Source: Nitrospinota bacterium
GTDB taxonomy: Bacteria; Nitrospinota; Nitrospinia; JACRGO01
Assembly (NCBI GenBank): GCA_016212295.1
Contig: JACRGO010000199.1
Location: 1 to 37,367 of the forward strand
Direction: 5' to 3'
DNA length: 37,367 nt
The first letter of the stretch is position 1. The number at the start of each line of letters is the position of its first letter. Positions 1 through 7,699 of the stretch are shown piece after piece. Both the position numbers and the translations under genes were made by a program. The notes beneath the pieces were generated by a model, which was not told where the DNA came from, did not search any database, and saw nothing but the letters and a program-made list of their open reading frames with translations.

Positions 1-199
1 CATTTGTCAAGATAATGGACGGTATTAGAACAAAAAAGACACAGAAAGGGCTAAACTTTTACCTTGAAGAAGTGAAATGCCTGGGGTCAAACCTTGAATA
101 GTGAATTAGCTGAAGAAAAGGGATAGCGGATTTGGGAATTGACAATTGTCATCGGAATTTCCGGTTGACACCCCTCGCTATTCCGGTTAAAATTGATCC

Positions 200-730
200 A
201 TGAGAAAGGCACTTCCTTTTTTTTTCCTTCTTTTCGTTGTCCTCTGCCATGCCTCCGTCTTTGCCGTGGAAACCGCTCCCCGCATATCCGACAGGGAGAT
301 AATAGAAAGCCTTGCGGAATTAAAGGCCGGGCAGAAGGCCCTTGGGCAGCGGTTAGACGACATGAATAATTCCGTCAACGGACGGTTTGACGATGTCAAC
401 AAACGGTTTGATGACATGAATAATTCCGTCAACAAACGGTTTGACGATGTCAATAAACGGTTTGATGATCTTCAGGAGTCAACCAATAAACGATTCGATG
501 ATATCAACGGACGGTTCGATATCCTCCAATGGATGTTCGGGCTTTTCATTACCGTTGCCCTTTCATTAATGGGGATAATGGGGCGGATACTCTGGAATCA
601 ACAGAAGAAACTAACCCAGATAGAAACCTCCCTTGAGGCGCAAAAGGAGGAGCTTTCATTTCTGAAATCCCTCATCGAGAAACTCCAGTCCCTCATTGAA
701 AAACTCCTCCCCCCGAGAGGGGTTTTGTAG
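200..730 (+). CDS. Secreted/membrane-anchored coiled-coil repeat protein (signal peptide, NKRFDDV-type repeats, C-terminal TM helix and coiled coil)
   Basis: ORF with hydrophobic N-terminus ending CHASVFAVETAP, heptad-like NKRFDDV/NGRFDDV repeats, TM segment LFITVALSLMGIMGRILW, C-terminus almost identical to ORF 23419-24030(-). Confidence 0.8.
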   Translation: MRKALPFFFLLFVVLCHASVFAVETAPRISDREIIESLAELKAGQKALGQRLDDMNNSVNGRFDDVNKRFDDMNNSVNKRFDDVNKRFDDLQESTNKRFDDINGRFDILQWMFGLFITVALSLMGIMGRILWNQQKKLTQIETSLEAQKEELSFLKSLIEKLQSLIEKLLPPRGVL

Positions 731-789
731 CCACTCATCGTCAACTTTCGGCGGCTTGAACAGTCCGGCCTTTCTTGCCCCCAAAAACC

Positions 790-930
790 CGGCCGGAAAG
801 GGGTCTGCTTTTGACTTAAGTTTCCGCTTGTCGCGGATTTGCAATCCGCGATGCTACACCTTCGGGATTTATAATCCCCGTATTTCAAATCCGGATGGAT
901 CGGCGTTACAGGTTGCAAACCTGTAACGAG
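790..930. repeat. REP-like palindromic cluster (CGCGGATTTGCAATCCGCG, GTTACAGGTTGCAAACCTGTAAC)
   Basis: Perfect/near-perfect short palindromes; the 'ggggtctgcttttgacttaagtttccgct' lead-in recurs at about 2424-2455. Confidence 0.7.
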
Positions 931-1020
931 CAGTAATATAAAGGCGGGCATCAGTTGTCAGGGAAGGGCAAAAGGCGAGGGACGGAAGGCGGAGGCAATT
1001 GACGATTTACAATTGTAAGT

Positions 1021-1073
1021 AAAAATGGGGCCGCGTCTTGAATTGTGAATTGGCTCAAGCAAAAAGACCGCGG
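1021..1073 (+). repeat. Dispersed repeat, copy 1 (aaaaatggggccgcgtcttgaattgtgaattggctcaagcaaaaagaccgcgg)
   Basis: 53-nt near-identical match to 3200-3251; variants at 1663, 2396 and 4074. Confidence 0.85.
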
Positions 1074-1086
1074 GTTTTGGTAAGTA

Positions 1087-1160
1087 GCGCAGGCGGGACG
1101 CCTGCGTTTTTAAAAATTTATTCAGGACAATGCAGGCGGGACGCCTGCGGTACTTCTTTA
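1087..1160. repeat. Two copies of GCAGGCGGGACGCCTGCG palindrome
   Basis: gcaggcgggacgcctgcg read at about 1089 and about 1132. Confidence 0.8.
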
Positions 1161-1164
1161 ATAA

Positions 1165-1237
1165 CGCCTGCGCTAACGCACGCCGTTTCACCCTCGCTAA
1201 GTACTACGGGTTCAGCGTTCGCTGTGTCGGGGATTGA
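1165..1237 (+). pseudogene. Remnant of the 3' end of a FISUMP-type gene (…AKYYGFSVRCVGD*)
   Basis: Reading frame cgt ttc acc ctc gct aag tac tac ggg ttc agc gtt cgc tgt gtc ggg gat tga gives RFTLAKYYGFSVRCVGD*; last 24 nt identical to the 3' end of the FISUMP gene at 13791-13814. Confidence 0.6.
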
Positions 1238-1277
1238 AGAAAAAAGCACAGTTGACGGTTATCCGTTGACGGTTGAC

Positions 1278-1395
1278 AGGGAAAGGCGGAGGACGGAAGG
1301 CGGAAGGCGGAAGGCGGAGGACGGAAAACAGAAGGCGGAAGACAGAGGACGGAAGACTTTCAATTGTCGATTGTCAATTGAAGCGAAAGGCAGAG
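1278..1395. repeat. Degenerate heptamer tandem repeat (GAGGACG/GAAGGCG family running into TCAATTG family)
   Basis: gaggacg gaaggcg gaaggcg gaaggcg gaggacg gaaaaca gaaggcg gaagaca gaggacg… 7-nt period. Confidence 0.85.
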
Positions 1396-1465
1396 GACAT
1401 TCCGCTCGTTACAGATTTGCAATCCTCCTGATGAAATTTGGGATTGCGGAAGGCGGATTTGGGAT

Positions 1466-1612
1466 TTAAAATCCGAAATCTAAAATCTAAAATCCGAAAT
1501 TTAAAAGGCGGTTGACAGGGAAAGGCGGAGGGCGGAAAATAGAAGGCGGAGGACAGAGGACGGAGGACATTTTCAATTGTAAATTGTCGATTGTAAATTG
1601 TAAATTGAAGCT
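1466..1612. repeat. Degenerate heptamer tandem repeats (AAATCCG/AAATCTA, GGAGGAC, AAATTGT families)
   Basis: aaatccg aaatcta aaatcta aaatccg aaattta; caattgt aaattgt cgattgt aaattgt aaattga. Confidence 0.85.
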
Positions 1613-1730
1613 GAAGCCAGCGGCGCATGGCTCATGACGTGCGGCCCGTGACGCATAAAAAAAATGGGGACGCGACTTGAATTGGAATTAATTTGATTCT
1701 CCAGCGTCTCCTCTCTGATATAATTTGAAT

Positions 1731-2207
1731 ATGAGAAAGCTTAAACTATATCTTGATACCTCTGTCTGGAATTTCTACTATGCGGACGATTCACCGGAGA
1801 AGATGGAGGTGACAAAGAAGTTTTTTGAGGAGATCAAAAGTGGAAAATATGAAATTTATATTTCAGAATTGGTATTTGCGGAAATAAACAGGTCAGTGGA
1901 GGAAAAACAAAATAGATTAGAGGGTCTTATTAAAGAATATCAACCATTTGAGCTTAAAAGCGATAGTGACGCGGAAGAATTATCGGAGAAATATATAAAA
2001 GCAAATATTGTCCCGATTAAATATAAAGCGGATGTAATCCATGTTGCTTTTGCGGTGGCAAACGATTTGGATGTGGTTGTAAGCTGGAATCTTAGACATA
2101 TAGTGAAATTAAAGACAAGGTTAGAGGTAAATGGAATTAACAAGATTGAAGGATACAAGGAAATTGAGATATGCACGCCAGAGGAGGTGATAGAGTATGA
2201 CAAATGA
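1731..2207 (+). CDS. PIN-domain protein, VapC-like toxin of a type II TA module
   Basis: LYLDTSVWNFYYADD N-terminal PIN motif, conserved E in ELVFAEI, C-terminal VVSWNLRHIVK; overlaps a small downstream ORF. Confidence 0.8.
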   Translation: MRKLKLYLDTSVWNFYYADDSPEKMEVTKKFFEEIKSGKYEIYISELVFAEINRSVEEKQNRLEGLIKEYQPFELKSDSDAEELSEKYIKANIVPIKYKADVIHVAFAVANDLDVVVSWNLRHIVKLKTRLEVNGINKIEGYKEIEICTPEEVIEYDK

Positions 2208-2385
2208 AGAACCAAAGGCTATGGAGGAAATTCATAAAATCAGGGAGAAAATTTACTCTGAGACTAATGGGATGACTATACATGAACTTATGGAATTTAT
2301 CAGCAAAGAGGCTGAATCCTTCAAGCTACGATTCAATCTTAAATCAAAAACTCCTAAAAGAAAAACTGATTTGGTTAGTATATAA
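2197..2385 (+). CDS. Putative antitoxin partner (62 aa) of the PIN toxin
   Basis: 11-nt overlap with the PIN ORF; MTIHELMEFISKEAESFKLRF resembles small antitoxin dimerisation segments. Confidence 0.55.
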   Translation: MTNEEPKAMEEIHKIREKIYSETNGMTIHELMEFISKEAESFKLRFNLKSKTPKRKTDLVSI

Positions 2386-2423
2386 TTTTTGCGCGAAAAA
2401 TTGGGGCTGCGCCTTAGGAAAGG

Positions 2424-2545
2424 GGTCAAGTCTGCTTTTGACTTAAGTTTCCGCTCGTTACAGATTTGTAATCTGTAACGCGGCTCTTCGGGATTTTCAA
2501 TCCCTGCCTGCCGCGCTCCGCTTGGCGCAGGCAGGCTTTAAACTT
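2424..2545. repeat. Composite REP-like palindromes (GTTACAGATTTGTAATCTGTAAC; GCCTGCC…GGCGCAGGCAGGC)
   Basis: Read directly; palindromes recur near 880, 1400, 3260 and 4110. Confidence 0.7.
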
Positions 2546-2630
2546 TAGCCACTTTAGGCACTCGCAATCTCGTTGATTTTTAAAGAAAACCTTTGAAATT
2601 CCGATACAGTTTTACAGGAGGTGAAGCAGC

Positions 2631-2879
2631 ATGAAAGATGAACGGTTACTTGAACGGATTGCCATTAATACCAAAATAATGGTTGGAAAACCTGTTATAC
2701 GGGGAACGCGACTGGCCGTGGAGTATATTTTGAATCTGCTCGCGCGTGGTGAAACAGTGGAAGAAATCATCAAGGAGTATAAAGGACTTACGTCTGAAGA
2801 TATTCAAGCTTGTATTCTATTCGCGGCCAAATCACTTGAGGACGCTGCCTTCATGCCGTTAATAGTGGAGACAGCGTAA
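2631..2879 (+). CDS. DUF433 antitoxin
   Basis: GKPVIRGTRLAVEYILNLLARGETVEEIIKEYKGLTSEDIQACILFA, hallmark DUF433 pattern; AGGAGG RBS. Confidence 0.9.
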   Translation: MKDERLLERIAINTKIMVGKPVIRGTRLAVEYILNLLARGETVEEIIKEYKGLTSEDIQACILFAAKSLEDAAFMPLIVETA

Positions 2880-3219
2880 ATGCGTTTTCTCGTGGATGAA
2901 TGCGCGGGTCCTTCTGTTGCCGAGTGGCTGCGAGGACAAAGGCATGAAGTATTCTCAGTGTATGGCGAAGCACGCGGCATGGATGATGATAACAAACGAT
3001 AAAGATTTTGGAAAGAAAATTTATCTGGAGCGGCATCCTCATCATGGCGTAATTCTCCTGCGACTTGAAGATGAACGGACTGTTATCAAGATTGAGACGC
3101 TCACACGATTACTTAGGAATTATTCTGAACAGTTGGCAGGACAGTTTGTAGTAGTGACCGAGTCAAAGGCACGATTTGCCGGTAATATCAAAAAAATGAA
3201 AAATGGGGCCGCGTCTTGA
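2880..3219 (+). pseudogene. DUF5615 PIN-like toxin with internal deletion/frameshift
   Basis: Frame 1 from ATG 2880: MRFLVDECAGPSVAEWLRGQRHEVFSVYGEARGMDDDNKR*; a different frame resumes MITNDKDFGKKIYLERHPHHGVILLRLEDERT…; the segment between MDD and ITNDKDFG is missing. Confidence 0.8.
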
Positions 3220-3310
3220 ATTGTGGATTGGCTCAAGCAAAAAGACCGCGGATTCCGCTCGTTACAGATTTGCAATCCTCCTAATGAAATTTGGGATCGC
3301 GGAATGCGGA
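3200..3310 (+). repeat. Dispersed repeat, copy 2 (uninterrupted form)
   Basis: aaaatggggccgcgtcttgaattgtggattggctcaagcaaaaagaccgcggattccgctcgttacagatttgcaatcctcctaatgaaatttgggat; matches 1021-1073 plus 1396-1450. Confidence 0.85.
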
Positions 3311-3411
3311 TTGAAAGATAGTCATTGAGTCATTAAGCCATTGAGCGAAGAGACACTCAGGTTTAAAATCCGAAATCGAGAATTATAAAATACAACTTTC
3401 AGGAGACAGCT

Positions 3412-3648
3412 ATGACCATACAGCAGCAATTAATAAAGGAAATAGAGGGCTTGCCGCTCGAGGCACAAAAAAAGGTTTTAAAGCTAATGCATTTCGTAAA
3501 AGAAGAATTCTTCCCTCCGCAAGAGAAAAGGGCTATGGCGAAGGGTGCAAACGCCCTTGCCGACATCGATAAGTTTGCTATTGAAACCGGTATACCTGAC
3601 CTCTCGGTTCAGCATGACCATTACCTATACGGGGCTCCAAAGAGATGA
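3412..3648 (+). CDS. Putative antitoxin (DUF2281-like small protein)
   Basis: MTIQQQLIKEIEGLPLEAQKKVLKLMHFVKEEF; ATGA overlap with the downstream PIN gene. Confidence 0.7.
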   Translation: MTIQQQLIKEIEGLPLEAQKKVLKLMHFVKEEFFPPQEKRAMAKGANALADIDKFAIETGIPDLSVQHDHYLYGAPKR

Positions 3649-4061
3649 AAAAGGCCGTTTTTGTGGATACCGCCGCATGGCTGGCTCTTATAAACAAATC
3701 AGACACCCTGCACAAAACTGCAAAAAAAATACGTAATAGCCTGTTAAACCAGAATGCCAAATTCATCATCACCGATTACATTATTGTCGAGATAGCCAAT
3801 TCCTTAAACCGTATTCCAGCCAGGGAATCCGCCATCCATCTTATAAACTCCATAATGGCATCCAGAAATATAGAAGTTGTGGTGGTTGATAAAGAGGTAT
3901 TCAGAGAGGCATGGGAACTGTATTCGAGTCGTACCGATAAGGAATGGAGCATGACCGACTGCACCACCTTTGTTATTATGAACCGCAGGCAAATAACAGA
4001 GGCATTCACATCCGACCGTCATTTTGAACAGGCGGGTTTTACTATACTTTTGAAAGAGTAG
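3645..4061 (+). CDS. PIN-domain VapC-like toxin
   Basis: MKKAVFVDTAAWLALINKSD…IITDYIIVEIANSL…WSMTDCTTFVIMNRRQITEAFTSDRHFEQAGFTIL, full PIN acidic motifs. Confidence 0.9.
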   Translation: MKKAVFVDTAAWLALINKSDTLHKTAKKIRNSLLNQNAKFIITDYIIVEIANSLNRIPARESAIHLINSIMASRNIEVVVVDKEVFREAWELYSSRTDKEWSMTDCTTFVIMNRRQITEAFTSDRHFEQAGFTILLKE

Positions 4062-4199
4062 TGAATGAAAATGGTGAAAATGGGGCCGCACCTTAAATAG
4101 TGAATTAATTTCCGCTCGCCGCGGATTTGCAAGTTCCCCGGTTGCCAGAGTCAATTGACTATTGATAATTGGAAAGCCGCTGGAGACTGAGGGATTAAG

Positions 4200-4475
4200 G
4201 ACTTGGGTTTAAAATTCCAAATCTAAAATCTGAAATTTTAAAGGCGGTTGACAGTTATCAGTTGGCAGGGGACAGGGAAGGGGATTACAAATTACAAATT
4301 TGAGATTTGAAATTAAAAAAAGTCATTAGTCATTGGGCGAGAGGCAAAGGGGGCGCTTGTTACTCGCCACTTGTTACTCGTCACCGTGCTTTGGCGGGTC
4401 CCGGCACAGGTTTAAAATCCGAAATCCGAAATCCGAAATTTGAAATCCTCAATCTCAAATCTCAAATCATAAAGG
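4200..4475. repeat. Degenerate heptamer tandem repeats (several families)
   Basis: aaatcta aaatctg aaatttt; gttgaca gttatca gttggca ggggaca; aaatccg aaatccg aaatccg aaatttg. Confidence 0.8.
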
Positions 4476-4484
4476 AGGCCGGCC

Positions 4485-6761
4485 ATGTTTAATTTTCGTG
4501 AAAAAACCGTGTTTTTTTCAGTCTGCTTCGCAATAACCGTTTTCCCTGTCTTTTCTTCCTCTCTTTTCGCCTCGCCGGCCGTGAAATTCAACGGCGTGCC
4601 CGCGGAGGTCCTTTCCAGTTCAGCCACTGAAATACAGGCCAAGGTGCCGCTCGGCGCCACGACCGGACCTGTCATAGTGGAGACCGAAAACTCCGTTGTG
4701 TTCAGCGACACTGATTTCGAGATCAATGTCCGCCCCTCGCCTTACGGCGTTTCCGCCAGGGCGTCCGTCGGGAACGTCGAAATCTCCTGGCTTCCACCAA
4801 TCGCGGAATCGCTTCAAGGCTACAATGTCCACAGGAGCGCAAGCGCGCAGGGGCCGTTCAAGCAGATTGCCTCCAAAGTGTCGGACGCCTTTTATCTGGA
4901 TGAATCACCGGACCTCATCATCGGAAACACTTATTACTATAAGGTGAGCGCGGTTTATTCAGACAACAAGGAAAGCGATAAATCCTTGCCTGCCTCTACG
5001 GTGTTTGGGAACATAACCTTGTGGATTCCCAACGTGAACGGCGCCAGGGAAAGCGCCGCCGGCAAGGCGCTCAGCGGCGGCGGGGCGGCCTTGCAGGTCC
5101 CGGTTAACATCGAAAACGCCGACAAACTCACCATAGGCGAAGCGGCCATATATATAGATTATAACGCCGCCATCCTGCAGCCCCTGGACGTAGAGAAGAC
5201 CATCCTTTCCAGCGATTTTGAATGGGAGATGTCCACTCCAGTTGACGGGGTAGTGAAAATTTCATCGGCCAAGGCCGGAAACGAGCCGCTTCGCGGGCTG
5301 GGGACCCTCTTCAATGTTGTTTTCATGGTAATCGACGCGGCGGCGGAAGGCCAGACAGCGGAATTCAGATTTCATGGGCCAGGCCACGCCGACTCTCCAT
5401 CCTACATAAACTCCCCGGCCGGGGAAGCCATTCCCTTGAAACTGGGCGATGGGGCGATGCAGGTGCAGCTTGCCTTTCGCAAGGGGGACGTGAACGGGGA
5501 CACGAGTATTTATGCCGTTGACTCAAGCCTGGCGCTGAGTTACGCCATGGGGATACAGGAGCCTGGAAAAGGGCCGCTTTCCGGAGGGGACATTGACGGG
5601 GACAGCGTTATCATGACAAATGACGCCGGGCTTATCCTCTATCATATAGTGAATCAAATGTGGCCCAGCCTGGATGACATATCAGTGTTTAATAAAAACA
5701 GGACCTTGGATTTTGGAGGCAAGGAACTGAGGAATTCAAAATATCTTGAGGTCCCGGTTTACATAAGCAGCCTGAATGACGTTAATTATTCGACCTTCGG
5801 AATTGTGTTCCCTTATAAGGTCCTCAACCCGGTTGACTTCACGCTCGACCCTAAACTCAAGAAGAAATTTGACGCCAAGGCGGAATTCCGCAAGAAGGGC
5901 CTGGCGGAAATATCCCTTCTTTATAAGGAAAAAGGCCGGGCCGAGACTTCATCATTCCAGAAGACAAGGATAGGGGTTTTAAAGTTTGACGTATTGGCGG
6001 CGGGGGAATCCAAGGGGGAGATTTCCTTTTCCAGGATAAACCTGTATGACAGGTTTGGCCGCGATTTCGTCCGGTCCGATTTAAAGATGAAGATCAGCGC
6101 GTCAAAGGCGTCCTTCAGGGCCAAGGGGAAAGGAAAAAAGTCCATAGCGGATACGAACAGGACCGTCATGAAAAAATATTTAAGCGACGGCTATTCTGTT
6201 GTGGGCATAAAAGGCATTGCGCCGCAAAAGGGAAAGCCAGGGGACGTGGTCACCATAACCCTTATAGCTGAAGGGACGGTCGAGGCCGGCATGGCCAGCA
6301 TCATGTCCTCTAACTTTAACTTTGAAATCGACAAATATGAATACCCGAATTTTCCCGGCGAAGCGCCCACGGTCAACGTCTCCTGGCAGGACGCCATGTC
6401 CTTGTGCGAGGCCGCCGGGAAGAGGCTGTGTTCAAGGGACGAGTGGGCGGCCGCGTGCAAGGGAACCCGGAACTTTACCTATCCCTATGGAAATGCCTAT
6501 CAATCCACCAGTTGCAACGGCGCGGGATCGGCCTTCGGGACCATAGTCCCGGTGGGGGTCATGTCTGATTGCGCAAGCAGCTACGGGGCTTATGATTTGA
6601 GCGGAAACGTGTATGAATGGACCGGGTTAATCGACTCGGACGCGGCTTACGCTGGTGGAGATGCGGGCGACAGCGGCTCTGCGCTGAGCTGCTCCAACAT
6701 TATTCCCGACGCTGATTTTGCCTCGTCCGGGCCGACGATAGGGTTCCGTTGCTGCAGATAA
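4485..6761 (+). CDS. Secreted modular protein: partial TIG, FN3, cohesin-like, dockerin-like, paralogous beta domain, partial TIG, C-terminal FGE-sulfatase (CLec-fold) domain
   Basis: VKFNGVPAEVLSSSATEIQAKVPLGATTGPVIV (TIG C-half); KGDVNGDTSIYAVDSSLALSYAM…GDIDGDSVIMTNDAGLILYHI (dockerin); FEIDKYEYPNFPGEAPTVNVSWQDAMSLCEAAGKRLCSRDEWAAACKG…GFRCCR (FGE/SUMF1). Confidence 0.85.
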   Translation: MFNFREKTVFFSVCFAITVFPVFSSSLFASPAVKFNGVPAEVLSSSATEIQAKVPLGATTGPVIVETENSVVFSDTDFEINVRPSPYGVSARASVGNVEISWLPPIAESLQGYNVHRSASAQGPFKQIASKVSDAFYLDESPDLIIGNTYYYKVSAVYSDNKESDKSLPASTVFGNITLWIPNVNGARESAAGKALSGGGAALQVPVNIENADKLTIGEAAIYIDYNAAILQPLDVEKTILSSDFEWEMSTPVDGVVKISSAKAGNEPLRGLGTLFNVVFMVIDAAAEGQTAEFRFHGPGHADSPSYINSPAGEAIPLKLGDGAMQVQLAFRKGDVNGDTSIYAVDSSLALSYAMGIQEPGKGPLSGGDIDGDSVIMTNDAGLILYHIVNQMWPSLDDISVFNKNRTLDFGGKELRNSKYLEVPVYISSLNDVNYSTFGIVFPYKVLNPVDFTLDPKLKKKFDAKAEFRKKGLAEISLLYKEKGRAETSSFQKTRIGVLKFDVLAAGESKGEISFSRINLYDRFGRDFVRSDLKMKISASKASFRAKGKGKKSIADTNRTVMKKYLSDGYSVVGIKGIAPQKGKPGDVVTITLIAEGTVEAGMASIMSSNFNFEIDKYEYPNFPGEAPTVNVSWQDAMSLCEAAGKRLCSRDEWAAACKGTRNFTYPYGNAYQSTSCNGAGSAFGTIVPVGVMSDCASSYGAYDLSGNVYEWTGLIDSDAAYAGGDAGDSGSALSCSNIIPDADFASSGPTIGFRCCR

Positions 6762-6769
6762 TTCAAGGT

Positions 6770-7549
6770 TTATTTGGCATCCAGGACACATCTGAAGCCG
6801 TAAATTTCCAGCTTGGCTTCCGGGTAATTGCGGATTCTGTTAAAGATTCTTGCGCTTTCTATCGTATTGGCCCAACTCCCCCCTTTCAGAGTCCTCCATT
6901 TCCCGGAGGTTGGCCCTTGGGGATTGATATCCGGGGTATTCCAGTAATAGTCCTTATCATACCAGTCCAGGCACCATTCCCAAACATTGCCGGCCATATT
7001 GTATACGCCAAAAGGGCTTGCCCCGTCCTTGTGGTAATCCACCGGCGCTGTAAACTCGAAATTATCGGCTTTGCCGAATATGTTTAAATATGGCTCCAAT
7101 TTATTTCCCCATGGCCATTTACGGCCTTCTGTTCCTCCCCCAGCCGCCTTTTCCCATTCACTTTCTGTAGGGAGCCTCTTTCCCGCCCACTTTGCGTAAG
7201 CCGTGGCGTCGTGCCATGAAACCCCCACGACAGGTTGGTCTGGGCTGTTGAATCGTTTATCATTTATTGACCTTGGAGGTTCATGTCCCGTGGCATTCAC
7301 GAACTTCATGTATTCCTCGTTGCTGACTTCAAAGCGGTCGATGTAAAAGGAATCTATGTAAATTGGTTGGGTGCGGCGCTTGTTTTCAGGTCCATTTCCC
7401 TCCAACGTTCTCTCAAAATATCCAGAAGGGATTTTCACCATGCCTGCCGGCGTTTCTGTTTGGATGGTTCCTGTTTCCGCTATCAGGGTGAGTGGAAAGA
7501 AAAAAATAGATAGGAAAGAAAGAAGAGAAAAAAGTTTAATAAATCTCAT
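6770..7549 (-). CDS. Formylglycine-generating-enzyme/sulfatase-modifying-factor family protein, secreted
   Basis: GMVKIPSGYF…YIDRFEVSNEEYMKFV…VVGVSWHDATAYAKWAGKRLPTESEWEKAA…GNVWEWCLDWYDKDYY…GGSWAN…YGFRCV; likely start at MRFIKLFSLL. Confidence 0.9.
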   Translation of the reverse strand: MRFIKLFSLLSFLSIFFFPLTLIAETGTIQTETPAGMVKIPSGYFERTLEGNGPENKRRTQPIYIDSFYIDRFEVSNEEYMKFVNATGHEPPRSINDKRFNSPDQPVVGVSWHDATAYAKWAGKRLPTESEWEKAAGGGTEGRKWPWGNKLEPYLNIFGKADNFEFTAPVDYHKDGASPFGVYNMAGNVWEWCLDWYDKDYYWNTPDINPQGPTSGKWRTLKGGSWANTIESARIFNRIRNYPEAKLEIYGFRCVLDAK

Positions 7550-7611
7550 AGTGTGCATGGCAGGGCCAAAAATCTCAATAAATAAAATTATACAGGGAAC
7601 AAACAAGGAAA

Positions 7612-7690
7612 TTGGATTGTTTTGGGCATTTGGTAATTGTAATTTATTTGTTATTTGGGATTTGAATTTTTTTCCCTTTTTGTTGCGGCT
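7612..7690 (-). repeat. About 95-nt dispersed repeat, copy A (GCCGCAACAAAAAGGG…AAATTACAATTACCAAATGCCCAAAACAATCC on - strand)
   Basis: Reverse complement aligns with 27390-27495 and 32752-32850. Confidence 0.75.
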
Positions 7691-7699
7691 ATAACATAT

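Noticed and set aside
1278-1395. Possible CRISPR-like array
   Set aside because: Repeat unit is about 7 nt, degenerate, contiguous, without spacers; no cas genes.
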